A DNA stretch of 64,000 nucleotides. It comes from Saccharina japonica. Lineage: Eukaryota; Sar; Phaeophyceae; Laminariales; Laminariaceae. Position 1 is the stretch's first letter, and every line of letters starts with the position of its first letter. The position numbers and the translations under genes were made by a program. Shown in pieces: positions 1 through 11,837 of the stretch. The DNA lies in contig MEHQ01000700.1 in NCBI GenBank assembly GCA_008828725.1, positions 357,331 through 421,330 on the forward strand, given 5' to 3'. A model generated the notes under the pieces. It had not been told where the DNA came from and did not search any database. It was given only the letters and a program-made list of their open reading frames with translations.

Positions 1-381
1 GAAATACTTCGACCCTTCCATCTCATCCATAATGTGCTGCAAGTCCCCGAGTCCACCACTCTGTGGTTGTGAGTTCCTTGGCCAACTTCACAACCTCGCG
101 CCCATCGATCGTAGGTACGTGCGTATGGTGGTTGTTCGCAAAGGCCATCTTGACCATTGACGAATCCAGTAGTAAGCGCATAAAAACCGCCACCCGCATG
201 TCTGACAGTACATCTCTCTGCGGGGACGCTGGAGCCGTACCGTTCAGCTGCAGCTGGGAGGCAGGTACAATCAGATGGCCCCTTCCCCCTACCTTCGTCC
301 TTTGGAGTCGGAGGACGATGGGGTCCACAGGTAGCCCCACGAGGGGCATAACCGAACCCTAGATCGCGGTGGGGACCTCCG

Positions 382-1044
382 ATGGTGCCAAGGCAACAGC
401 AGCCAGGGTTCGCCGGTCAACAGCAACCAGGGTTCGCTGGTCAACAGCAGCCAGGGTTCACCGGTCAACAGCAGCCAGGGTTCGCCGGTCAACAGCAGCC
501 AGGGTTCGCTGGTCAACAACAGCCAGGGTTCACTGGTCAACAGCAGCCAGGGTTCACTGGTCAACAACAGCCGGGGTTCGTTGGTCAACAGCAGTCAGGA
601 TTCACTGGTCAACAGCAGCCAGGGTTCATCGGACCAACGGGAGCTCAGGGGTGGCAGGCACCGTGGGGTGGTCAACCCATGATGCAGGGGTGGGTACCCC
701 AGGGAGGACGACCACCCTTCCCACTAGGAACTGATGGGTCGCGGATCGGACAGCTTAATCCGTTGTACGACATAACCGGAGGGTTTTCTAAAGAAGCCCA
801 ACGCATGGTCGACCGCCTAGTCAAGGAAATGGGGGTGGAAGGACGGAAGAGCGCTTACGAATCGGTGCTGCAACCGGGAGCGGTGAAGAGGCTCTCGATG
901 AAGAATGATCCAGTGTTCTTCCTTGCTCCCCTCGTCAAGGAAGAACACTGGATCATTCTTCATCGAGAGTCTCTTTACCGCTCCCGGTTGCAGCACCGAT
1001 TCGTAAGCGCTCTTCCGTCCTTCTACCCCCATTTCCTTGACTAG
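382..1044 (+). other. QQQPGF-repeat reading frame, left palindrome arm (unclassified)
   Basis: This open frame starts with about ten 8-residue units of the form QQQPGF(A/T/V/I)G. A Gly/Trp/Pro-rich linker follows, then a less repetitive segment that begins NPLYDITGGFSKEAQ and continues as far as the palindrome centre. Past the centre the frame reads through the antisense of the other arm and is not meaningful. I do not recognise the family. A Pro/Gln-rich repeat followed by a short helical segment could be a structural protein or a Gag-like piece of a mobile element; if the latter, treat it as a fossil. Both arms keep the same frame, so it was once protein coding. Confidence 0.4.
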
Positions 1045-1452
1045 GCGGTCGACCATGCGTTGGGCTTCTTTAGAAAACCCTCCGGTTATGTCGTATAACG
1101 GATTAAGCTGTCCGATCCGCGATCCATCAGTTCCTAGTGGGGAGGGTGGTCGTCCTCCCTGGGGTACCCACCCCTGCATCATGGGTTGACCACCCCACGG
1201 TGCCTGCCACCCCTGAGCTCCCGTTGGTCCGATGAACCCTGGCTGCTGTTGACCAGTGAACCCTGACTGCTGTTGACCAGCGAACCCTGGCTGTTGTTGA
1301 CCAGTGAACCCTGGCTGTTGTTGACCAGTGAACCTTGGCTGTTGTTGACCAGCGAACCCTGGCTGCTGTTGACCGGCGAACCCTGGCTGCTGTTGACCAG
1401 CGAACCCTGGTTGCTGTTGACCGGCGAACCCTGGCTGCTGTTGCCTTGGCAC
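817..1452 (-). other. QQQPGF-repeat reading frame, right palindrome arm (unclassified)
   Basis: Mirror copy of the left-arm frame on the minus strand, with nine QQQPGF-type units and the same NPLYDITGGFSKEAQ segment. Further Gly/Pro/Gln-rich coding-like sequence continues upstream on the minus strand to about 1775. Function unknown. Confidence 0.4.
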
Positions 1453-1934
1453 AATCGGAGGTCCCCACCGCGATCTAGGGTTCGGTTATGCTCCTCTTGG
1501 GGCTACCTGTGGACCCCATCGTCCTCCGACTCCAAAGGGCGAAGGTAGGGGGAAGGGGCCATCTGATTGTACCCGCCTCCCGCTCCTACAGGATTTGTCG
1601 GTCCTGCTGCCCCTTGTCCTGTACCACCCTGCGGACCCCATCCAACCTGGCCGTCCTGTGGTGGGCCTCCAACTTGGCCGCTCTGTGGCGGGCCTCCCTG
1701 TGGCGGGCGTTCTCTCGGATAAAGTCCACCAAAAGGTCCCCAAAACGCCCCCCCCCTTCGGGTAAGGTCCACCAAAAGGTCCCTAAAAAGGCCCCTAAAA
1801 AAGTCCCCCTCTTCCTGCCATGGCCATTTGGTGACCCGATTATGTTCTTCCCTCCAATCACCCTCCCCCCCTCCCCAGGACGCCGCCCGCTTCCCTTTGA
1901 CGAAACCTTTCGCTTTGCTGTCGTATAGAGCAAG

Positions 1935-2085
1935 ATGAACTCGACGAGGCTGTGCAGTACATGACGGACTCGACGACGCTGTGTTGTACCCGACGAATGG
2001 AGCTGTGCAGTATGCGACGGACTCGATGAAGCTGCGTGGTACACGATGTACTCGACGAAACTGCGTCGTACAAGGCGAATGGTGT
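1935..2085. repeat. ~29 bp minisatellite, about five units
   Basis: Units resemble ACTCGACGARGCTGYGCAGT followed by about nine variable bases, repeated about five times with substitutions. No gene is seen around it. Confidence 0.6.
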
Positions 2086-2269
2086 CCAACGATGTAGTCC
2101 AGGGAGACGAGTGGAGCCCAGGGGACCGATGGAGTCTAGTAACACCGGGTTGTCTCCACCAAACGGGCATAAACAGTGGCTTGGGACAAAGTGGGTGGGA
2201 AAAGGCTTCGAGTACATGTATATCTACCTTGCTGGTATATTGAAAGTCGTCCACTTGTCATAATATATA

Positions 2270-5200
2270 TATGTAACCCTTCGAAAGCTCGAGTCTTCAC
2301 TAACAGAGTAACGTATGGAGTCCCCTAGGTACTTAAGACACATCAATCTAATTGTAGGCATTCGCTATATCCGTCATTGTTGTACATTCTTTACACATTA
2401 TGCATCTCAACGAATCTGGAACAGCAGAATCTATCATTTTGTAAACATCTATCGAGGTATAAACATCCATTAATAGAGTAACAATCGATAAAGGTTTCAT
2501 GGTCTACATGCATTCATATGTATCTGTTAGTAGTAAATTCCTACGCGCCTTGAAAGTATTTGTATAGTAGCTCTCCAGATATTTGTAGCTCCGCTGTATG
2601 CAGTAATTCCCATGACCTGTATAGCTCCACTGACATCTGAAATAATATTTTGTTTCCATTGATTATTGTCAATGCATTCTCTACAATCCTCAAAATTCTA
2701 ACGTACTGTTATCGGGTTCCCCCCGTTCCCGTTCCGTCATCATAATATCCCTAAACCATGTTTCCAATTCCGGTAAGTTCTCAGCATGACGAAGAGCTTA
2801 TAACAAGGCTTACATTCCACATACAGAATAAAAAACCAGAACTAGTTTGCAGTATTACCACCCCTGAAACACTTGTGAGAACGACCTTGCAGTGCCTGTA
2901 GAACCTGTGAAGATATATAAAATCACCGTCACAAAGGCTAAAACCAAATTGCCTGCAAAAAGCCCTTGTCTTGTGATCGTCTCATAGTATGCATCAAGTG
3001 TAGATCAACCAACATACCCGTACTCATTTTCAACCTGTATGATGAACGCAGGCACATTCCTATAGTGATTTGTCACGCACGAACTTACTCGTAATCATTG
3101 ATGATGATCCCCCAACCTGTGTACCTCTATGTACCTGGTTAAAACTCAATTTAATCCCCAATCAAATCAATAGATCGATCTCTCATACTATACAAGGTAT
3201 AACAAGTATCCCCAATAATAACATATACGACATATCATATTCTATACTCACAAACGTGTACTATTTTTACCATATTACGTAGGTATGTGTATGAGTAAAT
3301 GATGTGTAATCTTTTAAAGACGAAATCATAATATTATACACATGTTACTGGCTCAACAGTCCATGTTACTCCGTTCCCACCATCCTGCCTAGACATAAGA
3401 CACCCCCCCAGCTTGGCAGTAGACAATGCATTATTAGCAGGCAGGGATGCATGTACACTTTTCCCAGTTCAAAATTTGAAAAATTGGTTCACGCCTATTA
3501 TACCCCCGTTTGCTGTATGCATCGCTTTTATCGATTGAATACTGATACACTAACAAAACAAATGCATGCCTTGCGGGAAAATTTACGAATTAATTAATTT
3601 CCTCCTCCGATGCACACAACATCCTCAATATTAATTGCCTGTTGGTGAGAATAAACCTGTGATTTCACCCTCTTATCATCTATACGAGCACGTGTACGTA
3701 CGCATACAAAAAACAGTGACGTGAGTGAGGACTCAAATCGGGGAGAATCTCGTTTGCCCTCTGCACTGCTGTACGTAGCATGGATCGGGGCGTGCTCTGG
3801 GCCTTCGAAGTCGTGAATTCTGGCAAATAACGCAGGGGATACGTTCCGACTTGACACTGCCTTGCAATTACTATGGAAACCTGTCGTACGACTTTTGTTT
3901 ATCCGTGTGAAGTTTGATGGTTATTTTTCGACCCGCTGTATGAACGGAACGCACACAGCACGCACCACGCACGAGACAACAAAGACCACACCGACATTGA
4001 ACGAGGCACACATTTAGCGCCATGCAACAGCAGTTGATACCATGTTGCATGTGTCTGCTCTTTGTGGGCTGTGTACAGCAGTAGCAGTTGTACGTAGAGT
4101 GCACATGCACAGATCTACGAGTACGCGTACGAATTTACAGTGTGATATCATATCTAGCTCTCTCTATCTACGAGCGATAGGCCGATCTACATACGTGCGA
4201 TTACGAGTATTTTGGCACAGCAGTACTACTGCTAACACTACAAATTACAAAGCAGTCAAGGCGCCCCTTATCGAACAGCACAGCAGTACAGCAGAATAAG
4301 CTGTAGAACACGTAGTAGCTGCTGTTCACATTTTTGCGATTGTGACGGCTGTTGTTGTGTCCTGTATACGTGCGCCTGACCTTTAACAAACAGCTACGAT
4401 TAGCTCGAGGAATTCAGCAGGTCTAGTTGTGACAGCTACGAAAAATAAAAAATGAAAAAGTATGCCAATGATACCAAATTTATCCTACGTAGCTCACTGC
4501 GTGGTTCTGTACGGGTATCTTGCACTCTATTTTCAAGTATGATGTAAAAACCATTTTCAGATAATCTTTCCGCATCCTCAGCTTTCTACAATAAACTTGT
4601 AAGCAATTTCTTACCACTCTCCTATGCTCCGATGGATACTATGCAACAACAGCAGCATCCCAGATCAGTACCCAGACCCTTCTCCTTTGTTCTCGGTTAT
4701 CTCTGAATTATGACCACGATCTGATATGTTTACAGGCAGCTGATGGGACAACACGTGTACAGCAGCAGTACGAGGAAGACGGTACTACTCGTACTCATAT
4801 ATACTCGTATGCGAATGCGCCTCCGAACTATTTCGCTGCCGCCCTGGACTACGGGTGATCGAGGTGTTCGTCGCACCGGAGCACGCCGCGCAGAAACATT
4901 GTACCCTACGGGGGTCAGGACAACGGAAAAGACGACGGCTTACTACTGTGTACTTGTACATAAGTCGAACGAGATTTTCAACAACAAAATAGAGTTGAAC
5001 CAATTTTCTCGAATATCCCATAAAATCATTCATGTTTAGACTGCCCAGTTGTACATTATTTTATGAACTTGAAGCAAGAAGCAAAGATGGCCTGGATTAC
5101 TGCTGTATTTCTACCTTAGTCAAGCGAGAGGATCAACCTGTAAACATAGCCCCACGGATCCTAGCTATCCCAGCTGAAGCCCTATGTAACGAAGGATAAG

Positions 5201-5660
5201 AGCTGTTTTAGACGTACGCAACCCTAGTCTCCAATCCACCTGTCCCGGTGTCTCACCGTTTCCTATTCGTTTCCTTCCGTGGATGTTTTCAGGTTGATAC
5301 CTCCCGTCTCCTTGCACAATACCTTCCTGTAAACACCAGTCTTGCCTCAACTCGGGCAGTCCTTCTCCAAGTGCTAGTGCTATGTAACAGATCTCCGTAT
5401 GAAACCTTCAACAATGCCTTACGGTAACGATCGCTGTACTCAGACTCGGTTCGCTGTCACTCAAGCTTGTATCAGATCAGGTTCTCTTCCTTTTTCCCTC
5501 AATGGTTTTGTGTGTGTTTTTGGACTGTTTTGGACTGACCACGAGAGCAGTGTGCTTTCTAGGCTGACCGGAGTTGCATAGACCTAGGAAGCATTCCGCT
5601 ACGTATTTTACGTGACGTTATATCAATCCGCCGCAACACTGATGCCTTTGCGCACGTGCC
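2270..5660. other. AT-rich stretch, no gene seen
   Basis: Long unique-looking sequence with only short open frames that lack domain-like composition. It contains CTATTAATAG-like and GTACGTAC palindromes but no recognised exon, RNA or transposon. Upstream exons of the P4H gene could lie here but I could not identify them. Confidence 0.5.
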
Positions 5661-6262
5661 ATATTTCATGCGTCGCTGAATGTTAATACTGGTGGTAGTA
5701 TATTTTAGGTACTGCAAGCAGTACCTGATATATTATTAAACCTTAATAAATGTTGGAAATAGGCGTCGCTGGATACTACTGTAGTATTCATACATGGGTA
5801 CTCGTAGTACGTAATGTGTTCTGAATCCTGTATGCATCAATATTGGCTATAGGCGTCTCTGAATACTATTGGCAGTGGCAGTACGTACTGTTGTATTGTA
5901 TATCGCCATCAGTATTCGAAATGGGCGTCGCTGGATATCGCTATTTTGCTCAGTACGTTGTATTAGTCTATCTATTAAATAGTGGAAATATCAATATGAT
6001 TTCCAGCTGTTGTAGTGCACCTGGTATATCGTCACCAGTAGGCGTCGCTGGATACTGTTAATGTGTTCAGTATGTAGCATCAGTCTATATTCGAAGTATC
6101 AGTATAATTTCCAGCTGTTGCGCAACACTCGCTGCAAGCGTGTTGCGCTTAGTTTATATCGTCGTTAGTGTTCGAAATGGGCACCGCTGGATACTATGAA
6201 TGTGTCCAGTACGTAGTAATAGTCTTATCTATTCGAAATGTCAATATCATTTCCAGCATATA
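5660..6262. repeat. Degenerate satellite, units ~75-140 bp
   Basis: The core GGCGTCGCTGGATA recurs at about 5763, 5851 (variant), 5924 and 6041, with diverged versions near 5668 and 6178. It alternates with ATTCGAAATG and ATCATTTCCAGC blocks. One unit carries a GCGCAACAC/GTGTTGCGC hairpin near 6118. Confidence 0.6.
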
Positions 6263-6419
6263 TCACATGTTATCATATAATTCGTTGAAACGGTTACGGT
6301 AGTCTAAGTATGACTGAAAAGGGGACCGAATTCTAGGTCCCAAGAGGTGTGTCCCCGCAGCCTGCGTTACACTTTTCACAGCTGTACGTGTGCTTTTCGG
6401 TTCCCCTGGTAACATCTTC

Positions 6420-6650
6420 GGTGAGCCAGTGGCGGGAGCGGAGGGGGGGGGAGGGGGGGGTACTCGCGTCGTGGATGGCCGTAGTCGCATGACCATAGAC
6501 CCTCGCATCCCTGTATACAATGTCGGGGCTGGAGGGGGTGTACTCATGTCTTGCATGGCCGTAGTCGTATGGTCATAGAGCCTTGCATCCCTATATACAA
6601 GACCGGGACGAAGCACGTCGGGTTTTGGCCGGACCAGACAGAGTGGCAGA
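6420..6650 (-). repeat. Family J poly(C)-ended repeat, two fragments
   Basis: Two tandem fragments of the dispersed J family, each starting (on the plus strand) with a G run followed by GTACTCATG or a variant, and continuing into GGCCGTAGTCGTATG and the GACCATAGA block. On the minus strand the element therefore ends in poly(C). Confidence 0.6.
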
Positions 6651-7144
6651 AAGGGGGGGTTGTTGTGCAACCACCGTTGGTAGCTGGAATTAATACGCCT
6701 TGCGTCGCGGCTGCCGTCCGACCGACCGACCGGCCAACCAACCAATCAGTTGACCACAACAAAATTTTGTTTTTGTTTTTTATTCTACCGCCATAAACGT
6801 TGCTGTTTTTTTTCCCCGCAGCCAATAAAGGTTTTGTTTTTACCACAGTGCGACTTTTTTCACCCCAACGAATTGTGTTTTCGCTCTTGTTTTACCCTAA
6901 ACAGCAGACATTTCATCCATTTCTACAGCTGTAGCAAGGGCGTTTTTTTTGTCACCGCATCAAACGTTTTTATTTGTGATATTAGTTTTCTCTTTACCCG
7001 CAGCTAAACGATTTATCGCAGCAAAACGATACTGGTATAGTACGTCGCAGCAAAACGATTTGTTTTTGCACGTGTTTTAGCTGTATTTTCGTCAACGTGT
7101 TTGTTGCTTTGCGTGTGTTATTTTCGTGCACGTGGTACCAACAG

Positions 7145-7330
7145 GTAAGATACCGCCCCGGGGAGAAGTTCACCTGGCACCTAGACGCCTTGCCTCCCTC
7201 CCCCGACCTAGCCTCCAAGGGGGGGCAGAGGACAGCCACCCTGCTGGTGTACCTCACCGATATGCCGGAAGGAGACGGGGGCGCGACGGCGTTCCGAGAC
7301 CTGGGTCCCCTCCGGGTGAAGCCGCGCAAG
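7145..7330 (+). CDS. Prolyl 4-hydroxylase, catalytic exon 1 of 3 seen
   Basis: This phase-0 exon of 62 codons encodes the front of the 2-oxoglutarate/Fe(II) dioxygenase core. It begins VRYRPGEKFTWHLDA, where the WHLD His and Asp are the first two iron ligands. The family's TATLLVYLTD strand and the GGATAFRDL turn follow. It sits between a CAACAG acceptor and an AAG|GTGAGA donor. Known family role: hydroxylation of peptidyl proline using 2-oxoglutarate, O2 and Fe(II), usually in the ER/Golgi on wall or collagen-like proteins. The N-terminal part (signal anchor and first core strands) is not identified; it should lie upstream. Weak spot: the acceptor has a poor pyrimidine tract. The family call is strong; the substrate is unknown. 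Confidence 0.85.
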
Positions 7331-7355
7331 GTGAGATTTTTGGGCACGCGATTGA

Positions 7356-7560
7356 GACCCGTGCTACGATATTGAGGTACTGTACCTTTCTTTGGCAAAA
7401 ACGATTTTGACTGACGGGGCTCCTTAACCCTTTTAGGACTGCAGTCGCGTTTTGGGGACAAACCACTCAAATTCTAAGTAATATGTCCCCAAAACAGGAC
7501 TCCAGTCCTATAAGGGTTACCCGAGGAACTACCGATATCGTTGCCTCTACAGTGCGTTAG
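7356..7560 (+). mobile_element. M1 element fragment split by a TTAA element
   Basis: The left end resembles GACCCGTGCTACGATA, followed by the M1 internal block ending GGGGCTCCTTAA. Family F copy F1 is inserted exactly at that TTAA. Sequence after F1 is diverged. Confidence 0.6.
7428..7516. mobile_element. F1: 89 bp piggyBac-like MITE
   Basis: The ends CCCTTTTAGGACTG and the inverse of CCCTTATAGGACTG bound an almost fully palindromic 89 bp element containing GGGGACAAA on one side and its inverse on the other. The flanks are TTAA on the left and TTAC on the right. TTAA sites and CCC-starting ends are features of piggyBac; no transposase is present. Confidence 0.7.
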
Positions 7561-7981
7561 AAGGGGTAGTTTTGTACCCCAGGCATGTCTGACTGAGCGC
7601 AGCGCATACGCGGGCCATGCCTCTATAGTGCGGTAGGCTTTTCTGACTGACGGGGCTCCTTAACACTGGGAAACTGCCCAATAAGGCATACGCCTTACAG
7701 GGAACGCCTTGTCATCGGAAAGGCTAGTCGTGTTTTACTTTACGATTCGGTGTATACCTAGATGGCGACTGAAGGTCATGGCATTGGTCGTCTTGATTTT
7801 TTTTTCTCCGCTTTTGCGTGAGATAGAGAGTTCCTATAGTATAAGCAAGTCGGTGGGAGCCTCCGAAAAATTAGCAGCCACCCCTTTAAGGCGAACACGC
7901 GTTGAGAATAGGAAGGAGATATCAGTTCGTGCGGCAAGATTTCCCAGCTCGGTTAGTTACAGTATGTGGTAGATATGGTAA

Positions 7982-8039
<58 letters not shown>
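7982..8039 (+). repeat. Uninterrupted poly(G), 58 bases
   Basis: Fifty-eight consecutive G on the plus strand inside P4H intron 1. It could form G-quadruplexes and its true length is uncertain in any assembly. Confidence 0.9.
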
Positions 8040-8515
8040 CGAACATGTCGTAAACACGGACCCCCTTACCGCGGATCGCCGCTGTTTGCGCGTGACAACC
8101 TTACAATACTTGGATGAACAAAAAGTTGGATGTTTTCTACACTTGTAGTAAAAGGGTAAACCCAAGCCTCACGCTCGAACGCCCCCCCCACCCCTCTACC
8201 GCCACCGCCGCTATATGTGGAAAACTGCTACCACTCTGGCCGATAATAAAGTAAACGTTTGGTTTTCACATCATAGTTTAAACGGGTAATATTTTCCCGT
8301 CAGGATGGTAATATTTTGGGTTCAAATTGGATACTGTACCGGTTACGTTGACCTATATTTTTTTTGCAGTTCTGGTAACAGGGAAAAACGTCACCCCCCC
8401 CCCCCCTCGCTGCCCCCCCCTCCCTCCTTCCATCCGTTTCCGCCGCAATGGCCGCCTGCGCTGTGCGTTATCTCCGCCCGGGGTTTGTCGTCGTGCGCCC
8501 CCGGGGACATCGCAG

Positions 8516-8596
8516 GGGTCAGCGCTGCTGTTCTTCCCTTCCTGCGGAGGGGCCCCGGACTGCCCGTTCGACATCCGAACGCTGCACGCGGGAGAG
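8516..8596 (+). CDS. Prolyl 4-hydroxylase, exon 2 seen
   Basis: This phase-0 exon of 27 codons encodes GSALLFFPSCGG and ends RTLHAGE. The His of HAGE is the third iron ligand in this family. The preceding exon ends in PRK, which joins to give the usual KGSALLFF strand. The acceptor is CATCGCAG and the donor GAG|GTAGGT. A C-rich tract (about 8394-8440) lies ~75 bases upstream. The exon is 81 bases long, the size expected for the missing core segment. It is followed by an unusually long intron (8597-16185). Confidence 0.85.
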
Positions 8597-8646
8597 GTAG
8601 GTACCTACGTACGTACGTACCTGTGCGCGACATCGCTGGTACTGTG

Positions 8647-8837
8647 GGTAGCCCCCTGTTTAAGGGACCCCGCGATAAGGGAACACGGTATATAAGGGAC
8701 CTCCAAATTTCTGTCCACCGTATTTGCCCAGCTATTGACTGTATAAGGGGCCGGTACCAACCATGATAAGGGACGGTGGTATATAAGGGACCTCCAATCC
8801 CGAACGCACTACGAGGAGCCCCGTAAAAAGGGCTACC
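8647..8837. mobile_element. Element D copy 1 (TIR GGTAGCCC)
   Basis: A 191 bp element with inverted ends starting GGTAGCCCC and ending with the inverse (GGGCTACC), with internal repeats of TATATAAGGGACCTCCAA. A second copy in the opposite orientation is at 18618-18811. No coding capacity. Confidence 0.65.
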
Positions 8838-8914
8838 TACTAGTAATAGGTCCCTTATTATGGCGCATGGTACTGTAGAGATGAACCATGTTTTTTCTGA
8901 GGGTGGTCACTTAA

Positions 8915-9714
8915 GGGCCCGAATTAACGAGTATTCAAATTCGCTTTTCATTGGTCAACACACGCACCAGCATCAAAGATTAGGATCTTGGGGTCTAATC
9001 AATTTGAATTGGACGAAAAAAACCAAGAAGGTCCCAGGACCTTCTTTTGGGTAGAATTCAAATCAAATTGAGGAGTTGGCACGACTTGGACCGGGATGTC
9101 CACGGTGAGCAAACAAACGCCCCCGGTACAATCTGGTCATTTCTTGGCCGCATCGATCACCACGACCGAGGCGACAACGCGTGAACCACGACGCGAGGCC
9201 ACCGGGACAACAGCCGCGCCCACGCTTACATACCATAGAACATCGTACCCCGGCGGTGACGCCTCAAAAGCAATCATGGCGGTCGCAATCCCAACTTTTC
9301 AACCAGCTCGATGTGCCAACCCGACCAAAAACCGAGCGATCGACGCAAAAGCAGCAGGATACGTTCAAGACTTTGATAGCACCATCGCCGTCCCTGTCTC
9401 GCCCGTGGCGTTCCAGGGATCCCTACGCCCGCCCAGGAGACCCTGAGAGCGATAGCTTCCTAGCCTGGGCCGCCGAAAGCAAACGTATGCTGGCGGCGGC
9501 GCGCACGCGCCGACGCATGCCTTCCCTCTCGTCTCCTCTCGTCGTTTTTTTTCACCCCAGGCTGGGATGCTGCGTTTTTTATTTCAGAAATATTTGAACG
9601 AGCAATTCACTATTTCCCCATAGGACGCAAACCAATATTTTTTTGCGAAATCACATTCAAATAGGATTTTATTTTCCAAATTGAATTTCCTGCTGTCTTC
9701 GTTAATACGGGCCC
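8915..9714. mobile_element. H1a: PIF/Harbinger-like element, 800 bp
   Basis: The ends are GGGCCCGAATTAACGAG and the inverse of GGGCCCGTATTAACGAAG, with TAA on both sides (8912-8914 and 9715-9717). A three-base TWA target duplication and GGGCC ends are PIF/Harbinger traits. An internal frame (from about 9181) is shared with H1b, with mainly substitution differences in a Gln/Ser/Arg-rich protein ending near FLAWAAESKRMLAAAR. I do not recognise it as a transposase; it may be a decayed accessory protein. Confidence 0.75.
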
Positions 9715-9717
9715 TAA

Positions 9718-10548
9718 GGGCCCGTTTTAACGAGTATGAAATAAATTCAATTTGGAAAAAATAAAATTCAAATACGCTTTTCATTGGTCAACACACGCAC
9801 CAGCATCAAATATTAGGATCTTGGGGTCTAATCAATTTGAATTGGACGAAAAAAACCAAGAAGGTCCCAGGACCTTCTTTTCCAAAGAATTCAAATAAAA
9901 TTAAGGAGTTGGCCCGACTTGGACCGGCATGTCCACGGTGGGCAAACGCCCCCGGTACAATCTGGTCATTTCTTGGTGGCATCGATGACCACGACCGAGG
10001 CGACAACACGCGAACCACAACCCGAGGCCACCGGGACAACAGCCGCGCCCACGCTTATAGACCATAGCACAGCGTACCCCGGCGGTGGCGCCTCAAAACC
10101 AATCATGGCGGTCGCAATCCCAACTTTTCAACCAGCTCGATGCTCCAACCCGATCAAAAACCGAGCGATCGACCCAAAAACAGCATGATACGCTCAAGAC
10201 GTCGATAACACCATCGCCGTCCCTGTCTCGCCCGTGGCGTTCCAGGGATCCCTGCGCCCACCCAGGAGACCCTGAGAGCGATAGCTTCCTAGCCTGGGCC
10301 GCCGAAAGCAAATGTATGCTGGCGGCGGCGCGCACGCGTCGACGCATGCCTTCCCTCTCGTCTCCTCTCGTCGATTTTTTTAACCTGGGCGCTGTGACGC
10401 ATGCTGCGTTTTTTCGATTTCATAAATATTTGAACGAGCAATTCACTATTGCACATAGGACGCAAACCATTTTTTTTTTGCGAAATCACATTCAAATAGG
10501 ATTTTATTTTCCAAATTGAATTTTTGCTGTCTTCGTTAATACGGGCCC
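9718..10548. mobile_element. H1b: PIF/Harbinger-like element, 831 bp
   Basis: Second H1 copy immediately after H1a, with TAA on both sides (9715-9717 and 10549-10551). Its internal sequence is highly similar to H1a, including the Gln/Ser/Arg-rich frame (about 10085-10410). Confidence 0.75.
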
Positions 10549-10551
10549 TAA

Positions 10552-11382
10552 GACCTATGCCAATGGGAAAGCGATGTTTGAAAGCGATGTTTGAAATATT
10601 TCCCCTGATATTTTCCGGCTGAAGATCCGCTCGTACCGCCGCTGTGAGAAAAAAGGGGAAAACTTGTTTGATTTTTTCATTTTTTTTTTCCAACGGCTGC
10701 AGGCGGCGCAATTTGCTTTTTCTCATTGCAAATCGTCAACACCCCGATTAAAATCAGTTCGTGCGACGATAGACCTTCGATCTCGACGTAGACTCAGCCC
10801 ACAGCCAACCCGCTTCGGTTCGGGCAAGGCCAACGAGTGTAGATGACGGCCTCGAAGGTATAAGGTGGATCCATGGTCTAGGGGGCGAGAGATTGCCGGC
10901 GGCGTCCTACGCTCTTCTCCCAAACCCGAAAAAAACCCCATTTTTTTCCATTTGAGGCGGGTGGAGAATTTTTGTCATCTGTTTTATGCACACCAGCGGC
11001 CAATTGTCTGTTTATCATACGCCTCGCCAGCGCCCGCCACATATCACCGGCCATCGTGTGAACACGGTGACCCTAGGGTGGGTAGGAGCCCGTAACGAGC
11101 GCACCGCGTTCAGAATTCATGACGCAGTCGTTGCTTTTGTCGATCCATGTTTGTCGAGGACTCGGAATCTCGCCGCTTCGAACTAAGATCGGCTTGAGTT
11201 TTTCTCAAGCCGATCTTGTCCCAACATCGGCTTGAGAATTGCCTTTTTCGGGCTTTTCCAAAAGTTGGGGATATTCCGTTTGAAGAATCGGTCCCATAGC
11301 AAGCTTGTTGTGGAAAAATCTGGCGGGGATCTTGGGAATTCAAACTTTTTAGGGTAACTTTGCTTTCCCATTGGCATAGGTC
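10552..11382. mobile_element. H2: TIR element, 831 bp, TAA target sites
   Basis: The ends GACCTATGCCAATGGGAAAG and its inverse are perfect for at least 20 bases, flanked by TAA at 10549-10551 and 11383-11385. The ends differ from H1 although the target site is the same. It has an internal AAGATCGGCTTGAG/CTCAAGCCGATCTT hairpin near 11186. Only short open frames; no transposase seen. Confidence 0.75.
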
Positions 11383-11837
11383 TAAGGAGCTCTATACCTC
11401 ACCCAAAAAATAATATTGGACGAAAATAAAAGTGCTACCCAGTGAGCAATACCATGGCCTAAGTATACGATGACCAATATTGCAGCACGAGATTGAAAGT
11501 CCAGCGGTTTTGGGTTATAACCCATTCATAACTGAAAACAAATGTCCCACAGTAATTCCAAGTATTTTGTCCCCAATTTCGTGGGACCAGTTCTTAAGGG
11601 GTCAAGGAGCCGATCGTTCAGAAAATGTTTTAGCCGAAAAATGCTACCTTTATCGTAGCACGCATCTTATTCCCCTTAAAACGGGCCCCCAAAGGGGTAA
11701 GCTTACCCCCTCTTTACATACTGCTGCTAAAAGTGACCAACACCAATCCCACGTGATTTGTGCACAAAACAAGTGGGTTGCAGTTGGGTTTTTTTTTTTT
11801 TACAGATTGGGAGGTCAGAAAAAGTTTAGCTCGAATG

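Larger units (their letters stand above)
255..1587. repeat. Large inverted repeat (palindrome), ~650-670 bp arms
   Basis: The left arm (about 255-925) and right arm (about 936-1587) are near-complete reverse complements around a spacer of about 10 bases. The match covers the QQQPGF-coding repeats, the downstream conserved frame and the upstream flank. The arms differ by scattered substitutions and by repeat number (about 10 units of 24 bases on the left, 9 on the right), so the palindrome is real sequence or an old fold-back, not an exact read artefact. It lies close to the window edge, so more of it may exist outside. Confidence 0.85.
8861..11668. mobile_element. M1 copy holding a chain of three inserted transposons
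   Basis: The M1 left end (from about 8861) runs to GGTGGTCACT at 8910. It resumes at about 11386 with GGAGCTCTATACCTCACC and continues to an end like CGTAGCACGCATC near 11665. Between these lie elements H1a, H1b and H2. A further family G fragment (about 11507-11600) is inserted in the right half at GGGTTA. Confidence 0.65.
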
